DNA from: Chrysaora quinquecirrha
Taxonomy: Eukaryota; Cnidaria; Scyphozoa; Semaeostomeae; Pelagiidae
Length of the DNA: 64,000 bases
Direction: 5' to 3'
Assembly (NCBI GenBank): GCA_014526335.1
Contig: JACTAT010000177.1
Location: 473,445 to 537,444 of the forward strand
Every line of letters begins with the position of its first letter. Within the stretch, counting starts at the first letter, position 1. The notes beneath the pieces were generated by a model. The model was not told the DNA's origin, searched no databases, and saw only the letters and a program-made list of their open reading frames with translations. Position numbers and translations under genes: made by a program. Of the stretch, positions 31,934 to 64,000 are shown in pieces.

Positions 31934-33693
31934 ATGAATGCTAGTAAAAGATCAACGAATGGAAAGTCACATATTTATGATTCAAAAAAGACAGGATCAG
32001 TTTTTCAGAGGGCTTTGAGGTCTGGGTCATCGTGGCCTGATAAGGTAGGTGGCTTTTTGTGTGGGCCTAAAAATGTCAACTAAAAAACTGGCCTAAGTTT
32101 TGGCCTAACTAAAGCAATTGCCACTCATTCACTCTTTCCTGTAATTTTTCAATTAATGCATAGCTGTAAAGGTCTCTAAAACCATAATAGCTAGTTAGAT
32201 AAGATTCGAAAGCTAAACTTTGTTCGTTTGTGAAATTTTGATTTTAATAAATTTAAAAAAAGATGCTCCTTTTATATTATATGTCACTTGTTTTTTTTCT
32301 GCAGGATGAATTCCTTGATGTTGTTTACTGGATGAGGCAGATCATAGCTCTGATTACAGGCATTGCATGGGGTATTATTCCCATTGAAGGATTACTTGGA
32401 ATAATTGTGTAAGTTTTACCTGGTTTGAAAACTTGCTCCCACTCACCCAGGCTGGAAAAGACACTACAGGGTGGAATCCATGCTATCTTTACGCCAGAGA
32501 TTACGCCAATGAAAACTGCTTTCACGCCAAACGAAACAATAGAGCCATTGCTTAATTAGAAAAATGGTAATGCTTTCTATTGTTTTTCTGAAAGATTCAT
32601 GCCAGTACGCCAACAATTTTCCAAACTCCATGCCAGATTTCTCCGGCGTAGGGGACATGGATTCCACCCTGGCATGCAATTTTCAGCAGACGCATCAGTG
32701 CGAGCAGATTGGGCAAACAATGGGCTAATTAACATGACAATAGGTCAAACAATAGGAGAGGTTTGAGTGTGATTGCGAGTGGGAATAAGTTTTCCAACCT
32801 GGCCACTCAAAATAACGCTCACATCTCTCATCTTGTTTGACCTATGGAGTACAGTGAGTGTGACATTATTTCAAAATTTGCTCTTTATTTTGTGAAAGAG
32901 CGTAAAAATAATGCGTAAACATGCAAAATCATTCAAATTTGTCAAAAATTGGCTAAGATATGGCCATCCAAGAAATACATTTCAATAGGAAATTCATCTG
33001 AAAAGTATGATTAAAATCAACTTAAAATCTAAGACATCACTTCTATTTTTGCAGGTTCTTTGCTGTAAATTGTGCTGTAGTATTTTTCTACTCATCTAAA
33101 TATCAAAATGTTGATGATGAAGAGTATGGTGGACCACTTGAGATAGTCAAAGAAGGATTATTTACAGCTTTTTCAGTCTTTTTGGTAAGTTAGGTCTTTT
33201 TTAAAAACATTTTGCATCTAAAAACCATTATTTTATTGCTGGACACACCCCCTTAACATTGTTCTTTGTTCCTTTATTTTTTGTTTCTTTAGTTTTTTAT
33301 TTGTTTGTTTGTTTATTTGTTTGTTTGTTTATTTGTTTGCTTGTTTGTTTGTTTGTCTGTTCGTCTGTTTGTTTGTTTATTTGGGTTTGTTTGTTTGTTT
33401 GTTCCTTTGTTTTTGTTTGGTTTTGTTTGTTTGTTTGTTTATTTGTTTGTTCATTTCTTTGTTTGTTTGTTTGTTTATCCATTTGTTTGATTATCTGTTC
33501 CTTCATTTGTTTGTTTGATTACTTGTTTGTTGGTTTATTATTTGTTCATTGGTTCTTTTGTTTGTTTGTTTGTTTGTTTGTTTATTTTGTCTGTTTGCTT
33601 TTCCTAAAATGTGCAATTTGTCTATGGTATTTGTCCTTTGTTTTGTAGGTATCTTGGATAACTGTATACACGGCAACTAATAGATACCACTAA
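31934..33693 (+). CDS. RAB5IF: RAB5IF / RCAF1 (C20orf24 family), EMC6-like membrane protein
   Basis: Four exons: 31934-32044, 32305-32408, 33055-33184, 33649-33693, all GT-AG with consistent phases, giving 129 aa. Exon 1 encodes MNASKRSTNGKSHIYDSKK and ends FQRALRSGSSWPDK. The conserved part reads DEFLDVVYWMRQIIALITGI, then AWGIIPIEGLLGI, VDDEEYGGPLEIVKEGL and a hydrophobic end ITVYTATNRYH. Human RAB5IF has WPDKDEFLDVIYW and EEEYGG at the same places. Three hydrophobic segments fit the EMC6-like fold. The family takes part in mitochondrial respirasome assembly and in ER insertion of multi-pass proteins; that role is taken from human data. ATG 31934 is chosen for length and alignment. An upstream ATG at 31830 starts a frame that stops at 31914. 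Confidence 0.92.
32467..32671. mobile_element. foldback MITE in RAB5IF intron 2
   Basis: A 205-bp element with perfect 16-bp terminal inverted repeats, CAGGGTGGAATCCATG and CATGGATTCCACCCTG. The inner part has repeated ACGCCA motifs. I see no clear target duplication. A related internal stretch (GAAAGATTTATACCAGTATA) is near 35938. Confidence 0.7.
33290..33592 (+). repeat. (TTTG)n tract before RAB5IF exon 4
   Basis: About 300 bp of GTTTGTTT-type tetranucleotides on the sense strand, ending about 55 bp before exon 4. It leaves all plus frames open and gives false Phe/Val/Cys/Leu open frames. Confidence 0.95.
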
Positions 33694-33915
33694 TAGAATA
33701 TTGCTTCCTAAATTATACAAAAGACTTCAAAATATTTAACATTATTTAATGGGATGGTTTGCAGTGATCTTCCGAAATAGCAAAATTTGGGGTATCATCC
33801 ATTAAAACTAATTTGTCCATTTGTATGTTGATGCCCTCAGTTTGTGAACACCTGACACAATATGCTGTTTATAAGACTAGTTATCATATTTTGTAAACCT
33901 GATTGAAGAAAATAA

Positions 33916-34337
33916 TGCCCTGGCCAAACGATCAAACATTGTTGGTTCGTCAAACATTGAAATTTGCTTTACAACAAATGTTTTGTCATTGGGCCACGCC
34001 TAAAAAAATTGCTTTCAAATGTTTTGCAACAACGAAGTTATCGCTAATGTGTAGGCATGAACGCCAAAGGAGTGTTGCTAGATGCTAAAACATCGCAGGT
34101 TCATCAAAATTAAAAGAAGTGTTTGACAAGCAATGTTGGAAAGGCGGCCAAACAATCAAACATTGCTTGACAAGCAAAAGTAAGCAAAATCTGTGGCGTA
34201 ATGTTTTTGAAACAATTGAGTCAAGCAAGAAATGTTGGACGAGCAATGTTTTGGACGTGGCCAAACGGTCAATCATATTGTTTGACAAGGAAATTTCAAA
34301 TGTTTGACCAACAATGTTTGATCGTTTGGCCAAGGCA
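33916..34337. mobile_element. MITE family 2, longest copy
   Basis: A 422-bp element with ends TGCCCTGGCCAAACGATCAA, then ACATTGTTGG, and the inverse with one mismatch at the outer part (TGCCTTGG). This is the best-preserved inverted repeat of the family, about 30 bp. The interior carries many AAACATTGCTTGACAAGC motifs. Confidence 0.88.
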
Positions 34338-35466
34338 TAAGAAAATATTCTGCAAACATCACTGATGCAAGTGTTCTCATTATATGCTGCTTGTCTGCGA
34401 ATGATCTGTGATCGTCCCATCCATGTTAATGTGGTTATATCTTTACGACCATGGACTTTCCGTGACTTTAACAGATTTTAGACTTTCAGATTTCTTACAA
34501 TTCTTGTATCAGATCCAATCAGCCAAAATAGTTATTTTTCTATCTTTTGCAAATGACTTTCATAAGTAATATTATACTATATGAAGTTCAGTTAATTTCT
34601 CGTGCACATTATATTTTAGCTCTGTATGATTTATATTATTGATTGTGATTACAAACAAGAGCTAAATTTCTTTTGATGTGAAATGTATTCATTTCCTCAC
34701 GGGGGCAAAGGGGGTTGCTAGAAACGTTACTCCTCTGCCTCCTTGCCCCACTTTATAGGTCTTGTTGCGTGTTGCGTCGTTGTCTTATCCAACTGGTTTG
34801 TGATATCAGAAGCTCAGCGAGGTCGGGGTACGAGCCCAGCTACGGCAGCAAGTGGCGTCTCTGCCAGAGTCGAAGTTTTGATTAGTTAACCTAGCTACTA
34901 CTGAAATCCTAGCGACTGGCGCTAAAACACCATTTCACCATCACCCCCCTCTACTCCAACTTCGCGCTTCAGCGCAGCGAAATTAGTTCAATACCTTTTC
35001 GGCAAACGGCGGACAGCATTGAAATGTTTTAAAATCACAAAATATCGAGTTTTCGATGCGAAAATCGTATAAGTATTTACAACTTAGTCTAGGTGTAAAG
35101 TTCAACTGCCCCAGCGCTTGTGTTCTTAATTCTATGAGCGTTCCAGCCCGATTTTCGAAGATTCTCCTCCCCAAAAAATAGTCATTCGTCATGATTAGCA
35201 TAAGTTAACCAGGAGAATGTGAAAAGGTGGGAGGAAAAGGCTGCGAGTGTTGCACCACGATGGGGTAACTCTTATTGACTGGCGTTTCTACCCCCAAACG
35301 ACTGGTTCGATCATCGATGGTTTATCTAATATACGCTGAGAGGGGATTCAAGAGCATTGAAATAACAGAGAAAGTTAATCGATTCTTTTTTGGAGCAGGA
35401 GCAACCTAGAACAGTGGAAGGATTCGCGAGGTATACCTGTTTTGCCTAGGCCCCAACCGATCCGAA
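34338..35466. other. intergenic RAB5IF to LRR gene
   Basis: No gene seen. It contains a fuller S3 SINE-like repeat at about 34750-34945 (ATCAGAAGCTCAGCGAGGTC, then GGGGTACGAGCCC, ending GGCGCTAAAACACCATTTCA) and a truncated MITE family 5 copy at about 34985-35150. Confidence 0.6.
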
Positions 35467-38048
35467 ATGCCACGCAGAACAAGAAGACTCAAAGATGCCG
35501 CTCTGCTTTGCATTGCAAAAAATATAAATTACTGGACAGACCAGATCCCAGAAGATGCTGAAAATTACTTGTATCTTATCAGTCCATTCGAGATACTTGG
35601 TAAGTATAGTCAAGAAAGCATTTGAATTTTTGCTTATTAATATTCTGTCGTGTATATTGTACTGTATTGTTAGAAGATGGGCGTGGCTGCGGGCAGGTGT
35701 GATTGGGGGGCGCCTGTTCACGCCACAAACAGACTAAAATACAGGGGTTGTGAAAATGACAGGGCTGGGTGCTTAGAAATCTCTTGATGCCACGCCCACC
35801 ATACCCTTTGGAAAAGTGGGAAGCACCCATTTTTCCAAGGAGCATTTCATGTTGCTGGAATGCTAGAGAATTTGCAGACTTCGGGCCAAAAAGAAACAAT
35901 TGTTTTACTGAAATTATGGTCTAGGTAATTGTTTCCTGAAAGATTTATACCAGTATACATCAGTTATATCCACACCAAATATCTCCAGCATAGCATAGGC
36001 AACATGAAATGCACACTGGACGTTTCTAGTTTTGCTTTGCAAACTATTTTGGCTTTCAGTAATCCTCGCATTTAACAGTATGGCAAAGACAATAATGCTT
36101 TCAATTAGAATTACGCCAACCCTAACCAACTCCCACTCAAGGAATGCTAAGATGTATTTCCATGACGTAAAGAATAAAAATCACAGAAAAATGAACTGCA
36201 TATGCCCACCCCAAGTTCTACCCTTATTGGCGCCCCTGAGGACATTTAGGTATTTATATTTATTGATGTTTTTCTTGTTTTAGATCGTGGTTTGACACAG
36301 CTGGTATTTGATGCTTTGATTAAATTCAACACATTTCAACCAAAACATATTCATTTGCTTTTTCATCATAAATTAGATTCAATTGATCTGTCAAAATGTG
36401 CTGCATATAGACTTGGTGATGTCACTTTGAAAACCCTTTTTAAAAGATGCAAGGTAAAAGATTTTAAAGTTGCATTTCTTTCCTTGTCCTTTTTCATTTG
36501 ACATAATTTATGTGAATGTATTATTCACTGACTTTCATTGCTTCATTGCCTCATTGTTTCATTGTCCCATTATTTCATTGTCCCATTGTCTTGTTGAATC
36601 ATTGTTTAATTGTTTCATTGTATCATTGTTTCATTGTACCATTGTTTCATTGTTTCTGTGTTTCCTTTTTTCATTGTCCCATTGTTTCATTGCTTCATTG
36701 TTTCATTGGTTCCTTGTTTCCTTGTTTCAGTGTTTCCTTGTTTCCTTGTTTTTCTTGTTGTATCGTTTTGTTGTTTTGTTGTTTGCTGTTTTGTTGTTTC
36801 ATTGTTTCATTGTTTCATTTTCCCATTGTTTCATTGTTTTCAGTGTTTCATTGTTATATTGTTTCAGAAAATCAAGGCCCTTGTCATATCAGGCAGAACA
36901 AGATTCTCAAGAAACCTGATCAATTCCATTCCACTACGATACACAAATTTACAAAGTTTGGTTATCAGCCACGAAAGTATCCGAGACGATCTAATTCTTC
37001 AGTTAGCCTCAAGTTGCAAGAATCTTTCTTGCTTTCAGAGTGGAACATGCTGCAATATAGCAGATGAAACCTTCAAACAACTTGCAAAATTACCCAACAT
37101 CAGAGTTCTTTTACTCGGAAATGCAGACTCACTAACAGGTAGTACTATTTTATTAATTTTGCAGTCTTGTCGGAAACTTCGTCAGCTCTCGCTTCCTATG
37201 ACAACGTTGGACTTTAAGTTCTTGGTTGAAGACTTAGTTTTTGAGTCTGTCGCTTCACTTGACCTCACTCTGGGTCCTGTTGACGATGCCTCAATAGAGA
37301 AGATAGCGATTTCTTTTCCCGGGTTGAGAGACCTTTGTCTAAGTAATTGCGAGCATGTCACAGCTATGTCTTTGGTAGCGATCGGACATAACTGCAAGCA
37401 TTTGGAAAACATAAATCTTTCATATACTGGGATTACGCGTTATGGTTTTGCGTTTGAAGAATTTTGGAGAGAATTGGCGATAATTTGCATTGCATTGATG
37501 TATCAGGGATGCAGGGTATTAGAACAGCGGTTTTCGGGAAGTATTGCAAACGCCTTGAGAAGCTCTGCATGAATCATTGCCCGGGGATTGTCACGGAATG
37601 GGTAGCGGTTGCAAGTGGAATCGCAAGATCAAATGCTAATTCGGAAAGAGTGGGCGGTACACGGCCGAGCTTCAGCCTGCTCGAGTCGTGTAGGTCCTTT
37701 ATCGCGTTGCAGATCGATGCGCGAAATACCGCGGCCGAAAACGCCGCATTTGATCTGGAGGCTTTATTACGCAATGGGCATTTGAAGTCACTAACACTGA
37801 ACTCTATCCCTGAATTAAACGATGAAAAAATCAGAGAAATGATCGATTATATGGATGTTAGTGATTTGGCCTACTTGAGTTTATCTGGCAATCAGAGTGT
37901 AACTGTTGATGGGGTGTGGTCAGCGGTTGAAAACATGGAAGCGCTAGAGTCGATTAAAGTTACAGAATGCGATATAGTCACGCAGGAGTTCAATGATTTG
38001 AAGAAGAAGGTGAAGCGAAAGGGCTACGATCTTCAGATTATAAGATGA
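35467..38048 (+). CDS. leucine-rich-repeat protein, AMN1/Rad7-like, one frameshift
   Basis: Three exons: 35467-35599, 36284-36453, 36868-38048 (GT-AG), giving about 494 aa if one T is added to the T run at 37462-37465. Without it the frame ends at 37572. With it the reading passes from FAFEEF into LERIGDNLHCIDVSG and on to a stop at 38046. The N-terminus is basic (MPRRTRRLKDAALLCIAKNI). The body is a chain of cysteine-type leucine-rich repeats, for example HIHLLFHHKLDSIDLSKC, LRQLSLPMTTLDF, LRDLCLSNCEHVTAMSLVAI, and LENINLSYTGITRYG. This repeat type occurs in AMN1, Rad7 and F-box LRR proteins, which often recognise ubiquitin-ligase substrates. I see no F-box, so any such role is speculation. 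Confidence 0.82.
36500..36866 (+). repeat. degenerate TTTCATTGTT repeat before LRR exon 3
   Basis: About 370 bp of TTTCATTGTT/CCCATTGTTT-type repeats on the sense strand, ending directly at the acceptor of exon 3 (36868). There are long stop-free stretches in all three plus frames. One frame (from 36610) runs straight into the exon in phase. Confidence 0.93.
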
Positions 38049-38117
38049 GCCATCGTCATCATGATTGTTTTCAGCGGGAAAGATTCAAAGGAAAGGTAGC
38101 TTCGAGGAACGCTTTAC

Positions 38118-39720
38118 ATGACACGATCATTGGAGGGACGAAATCGTGCGGTACAACCATTCGATGACAACGTATCATTTGCTCGTTGGTTGTATAGCTT
38201 CCAGGTATTGTTTACACGATCCAGTTGATCAACAGATTAAGTCATAGCAACCATACAACCATCAAACGACGCATTATTTGCTCCGTGATAGTAGAGCTTT
38301 GAGGTAATATTTGTGGGTCAGTCGAGCGGAAGGAGTCGTACCAAACAGCCATTCGACAACGACGCACCATTTGCTCCTTGATAAGATAGCGTCTAGAGTT
38401 GTACCATATAACCATTTGATAACGGCGAAACATCTGGCTCATCGACGGTGTAGCTTCAAGCCCGAGGTACTGTTTACATGACACAGTTGTCGAGCGGACA
38501 GAGTCGAACTGTACAACCATCTGACACAGCGTACCATTTGCTCCTTGATAAGATAGCGTCTAGAGTTGTACCATACAACCATTTGATAACGACGAAACAT
38601 CTGGCTCATTGACGGTGTAGCTTCAAGCCCGAGGTACTGTTTACATGACACAGTTGTCGAGCGGACAGAGTCGAACTGTACAACCATCTGACACAGCGTA
38701 CCATTTGCTCCTTGATAAGATAGCGTCTAGAGTTGTACCATACAACCATTTGATAACGACGAAACATCTGGCTCATTGACGGTGTAGCTTCAAGCCCGAG
38801 GTACTGTTTACATGACACAGTTGTCGAGCGGACAGAGTCGAACTGTACAACCATCTGACACAGCGTACCATTTGCTCCTTGATAAGATAGCGTCTAGAGT
38901 TGTACCATACAACCATTTGATAACGACGAAACATCTGGCTCATTGACGGTGTAGCTTCAAGCCCGAGATACTGTTTACATGGAACAGTTGTCGAACGGAT
39001 AGAGTCGAACTGTACAACCATCTGACACAGCGTACCATTTGCTCCTTGATAAGATAGCGTCTAGAGTTGTACCATACAACCATTTGATAACGACGAAACA
39101 TCTGGCTCATCGACGTAGTAACTTCAAGCCCGAGGTACTGTTTACATGACACAGTTGTCGAGCGGACAGAGTCGAACTGTACAACCATCTGACACAGCGT
39201 ACCATTTGCTCCTTGATAAGATAGCGTCTAGAGTTGTACCATACAACCATTTGATAACGACGAAACATCTGGCTCATTGATGGTATAGCTTCAAGCTTCG
39301 AGGTACTGTTTACATGGTACAGTTGTCGAACGGACAGAGTCGTACAATACAACCATCCGACAACGACGTATCATTTGCTCCTTGATAGTAAAACTTTGAG
39401 GTATTGTTTGTGGGTCAGTCGAGCGAAAGGAGTCGTACCAAACAGCCATTCGATGATGATCAAACATTTGCTCCTTGATAGTATAGCTGCTGCAAGGTAC
39501 TGTTTACCCGACATAGTTGTCGAAAAGACAAAGTCGTACCATACAACCATCCGACAACGACGTATCATTTGCTCCTTGACAAAAAAGCTTCGAAACAGAG
39601 TCGTACCATACAACCATTCGAAGACGACGACGTAACATTCGCTCGTTGATTGTTTAGCTTCGACGTACTACTGTTTACACGTCAGTTATCGAGCTGACGA
39701 AATCGTACCGTACAAACGTA
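38118..39720. repeat. 167-bp tandem array
   Basis: Head-to-tail copies of a 167-bp unit, near-identical between about 38400 and 39280 (at least five). More diverged or shortened copies lie at both edges (38118-38400 and 39280-39720). Recurring parts are CGTACCATTTGCTCCTTGAT, AACCATTTGATAACGACG and GTCGAGCGGACAGAGTCG. Since 167 is not a multiple of three, the repeated minus-strand frames of about 82 codons are artefacts. It begins about 70 bp after the LRR stop codon, so it may be transcribed in that 3' UTR. Confidence 0.95.
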
Positions 39721-39959
39721 CTGGCTATTCGATAAGGATTGTTCTATCTCAATCCCATGTCTAAAGAGGGTTCTCGAGGCTGGACTGGTAGGAATCGCAT
39801 CTTCTTTCGATGTACAGTCTAGGGAAATAAAAAATATATCAAATGCTCTGAGATTTTTAATCAAATTTTTAAACTTGTGCTATTTGATTTTTTTAACGTT
39901 TTTATGGATATTAAAGGCAAAGTAACTTGTTTTTGTTGCAAAGTAATAGCGAAAAAGGA

Positions 39960-40240
39960 CTGAAGCATCTTTTTCATGCTTACAAGTTTTTTCTTCTGAT
40001 ACTCCTCAGAGTATAAAAATCCGAAACAGACCGAAAAAAATTGAAAAAGGCAGAATTTATACCCAGATGCGAATCGAAATCAGAAAATCATAAAGTGAGG
40101 CTGGCTTAGCATTGTGTTTTCGACAACAATCAGCTTGCAGTATACAGCAAGAAGACCAAAACAACTAATGGTTTCGGTCTGTTTCTGACGTTTGTACTCT
40201 GAAGAGTGTCAGACAAGAAACGCTTTTAAGTATGAAAAGA
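39960..40240. repeat. MITE-like family 4 copy
   Basis: The left part (CTTCTGATACTCCTCAGAGT, then AAATCCGAAACAGACC) and right part (GGTCTGTTTCTGACG, then ACTCTGAAGAGTGTCAGAC) form an inverted repeat. It is related to 20560-20850 and sits downstream of the uS17m stop codon. Confidence 0.65.
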
Positions 40241-40448
40241 AGATGCCTCCGCTCGTTTCGTCATCTTGAAGTTTTGTACAACTCAAAGACTTTACAACCA
40301 AATGAAATGTAGACCAGATATTAATTGATGTCATATACAAATTATCTGACAATAATTGATTGACCTTTGAAAGCAAATAACTTGACTTCATTTGTCAAAT
40401 CACATTTAAGTCTATATACAAATTTATTAACATCTAGAATTTCAGTAT

Positions 40449-41071
40449 TCAAGTTGCTGTTCCAGATTTTTGCTTTAGCAGCATATTTCCACTTCCTTCT
40501 TGGAACGGCAGTGTTGGTGCTCTTTCGACAATCTCTAAAACTCGAAAAGTTTTGTTTCTAGTGATAGGTGGACATTCTTTTATCCTCACTAAGTCTCCAT
40601 AGCGACAATCGTTGCCTTCGTCATGCGCGAAGAACACTTTTCTGTGATTCCAATACTGAAAAAGAAAGAATAAAATGATAAATGAAAATTTGTGTCTTCG
40701 GGTTGGAACTAGGGCCATTGAGGTTTATATCAATATTCATAAGAAAGAACTGGGTAAAGTTTGATCACAATTTCCGTTTTCTCAGACACTAATTGATTTA
40801 TGCAAAATAAAGCTACAGGCGTGAAGCTACAGCCTTGAAAACCACTTAACTTCGAGAGGATTGATGTGAATGAAATGGCTCTAGTTAGGCCCACCAACAA
40901 AACAAAGGCCACATGGGGACATAATCTCTTTTCTCCGTTGCTATCTAGAACAATAACCGCTCATGATCTACTTGCCTTTTTAATTAAAGGATGTAATTTC
41001 ATTCTCGACACCATTACTTTTGCAGTTTTGTCCATTTTCGTGCCAACAACTCTTCCCAAATACTGCGCCAT
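40449..41071 (-). CDS. MRPS17: mitochondrial small-subunit ribosomal protein uS17m
   Basis: Two exons on the minus strand: exon 1 41071-40976 and exon 2 40655-40449, giving 100 aa. Exon 1 reads MAQYLGRVVGTKMDKTAKVM, then VSRMKLHPLIKK. Exon 2 continues YWNHRKVFFAHDEGNDCRYG, then DLVRIKECPPITRNKTFRVL, then EIVERA. GTKMxKTAKV...R...HP...K, the KxFFAHDE.N.C..GD.V.I.E..P.....F.V.E box and the OB-fold length are standard for S17 proteins; human MRPS17 has GTKMQKTAKV and KTYFAHD. The protein binds small-subunit rRNA in the mitochondrial ribosome. The intron has a GC donor (AAG/GCAAGT) and a normal acceptor (TTTTTCAG). It is head to head with the copine at 41422. Confidence 0.92.
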
Positions 41072-41421
41072 GACTTCCCACAGCTTTGGAAAGTAAAATG
41101 GCGTCCTCGTGTCGTGGTGGAGGCGAATGTCAGCCTCTTTTCAATTTGTTCCTCCTCCAATCGAAATCGAACACCATTTGCGCATGTTTTAGAACCTCCC
41201 ATGTTTTTCATTCCTAAGTAAACGAATGACAACAAAAGTTCGGGCAAAGCGAAGGTGAGTCAGCCAAGCCCCAGTCATGAAGCAAGATCTGACTTCAGAG
41301 AAAAACTGCCGTTAGCAAGTGCCTTTGCAAGGCTCTATTTGCTGTTCTACCTATAAAATCTGCAAGGAGGCCGATGCCGAGAGGATAAAATCAAAACCCA
41401 GCCCTAAAAACAGAACTAATT
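41072..41421. promoter_or_regulatory. shared intergenic region between uS17m and copine
   Basis: 350 bp separates two divergent start codons, a typical bidirectional promoter size. A CCAAT box is at 41156-41160, and TGCGCATG at 41179-41186 resembles an NRF-1 half site, common at nuclear genes for mitochondrial proteins. Both are motif matches only. Part of this span must be 5' UTR. Confidence 0.5.

Positions 41422-64000
<22,579 letters not shown>

Noticed and set aside
33259..33648. 129-codon Phe/Val/Cys/Leu frame and its minus-strand Lys/Gln/Asn counterpart
   Set aside because: (TTTG)n microsatellite in RAB5IF intron 3.
38242..39352. A series of near-identical minus-strand frames of about 82 codons
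   Set aside because: Produced by the 167-bp array; the unit is not a multiple of three and each frame stops at the same place.

Overview
The window is AT-rich animal nuclear DNA. Spliced genes have GT-AG introns, the proteins are metazoan (copine, TPX2, RAB5IF, mitochondrial uS17), and repeats are very dense. The phylum cannot be fixed from sequence alone. An invertebrate, possibly a cnidarian or other early-branching animal, is my guess at low confidence.

Layout. 1-8,600 is gene-poor and full of short DNA transposons, including a piggyBac-like element nested in another MITE. 8,633-9,934 is an intronless gene for a double-ankyrin protein that looks like a PP1 regulator. 9,935-18,400 has no clear gene. 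It holds a 22-bp minisatellite, a 3.26-kb Foldback-type transposon with a 9-bp target duplication, two MITEs and a GATGCT-type repeat. 18,661-30,027 is TPX2 (spindle assembly, Aurora A activator) in nine exons, with a large intron 4 packed with mobile-element remains. 31,934-33,693 is RAB5IF/RCAF1 (four exons). 35,467-38,048 is a leucine-rich-repeat gene (three exons), followed by a 167-bp tandem array. 40,449-41,071 (minus strand) is mitochondrial ribosomal protein uS17m, head to head with a copine gene starting at 41,422. The copine runs off the window at its 15th exon. Its last intron is almost wholly a 12.6-kb array of about 300 copies of a 41-bp unit.

The genes are unrelated housekeeping genes and do not form a pathway. 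uS17m and the copine share a 350-bp intergenic promoter region. Three of the five genes need one-base homopolymer corrections (four sites) to stay open, which points to consensus error or to real decay.

The most unusual items are: (1) a MITE family whose copies share a terminal inverted repeat but carry copy-specific subterminal motifs that change together along the whole element; (2) the 41-bp intronic array with higher-order structure; (3) the Foldback element; (4) a tRNA-derived SINE whose tail forms a TPX2 3' splice site; (5) 5S-rRNA-derived SINEs in copine introns.
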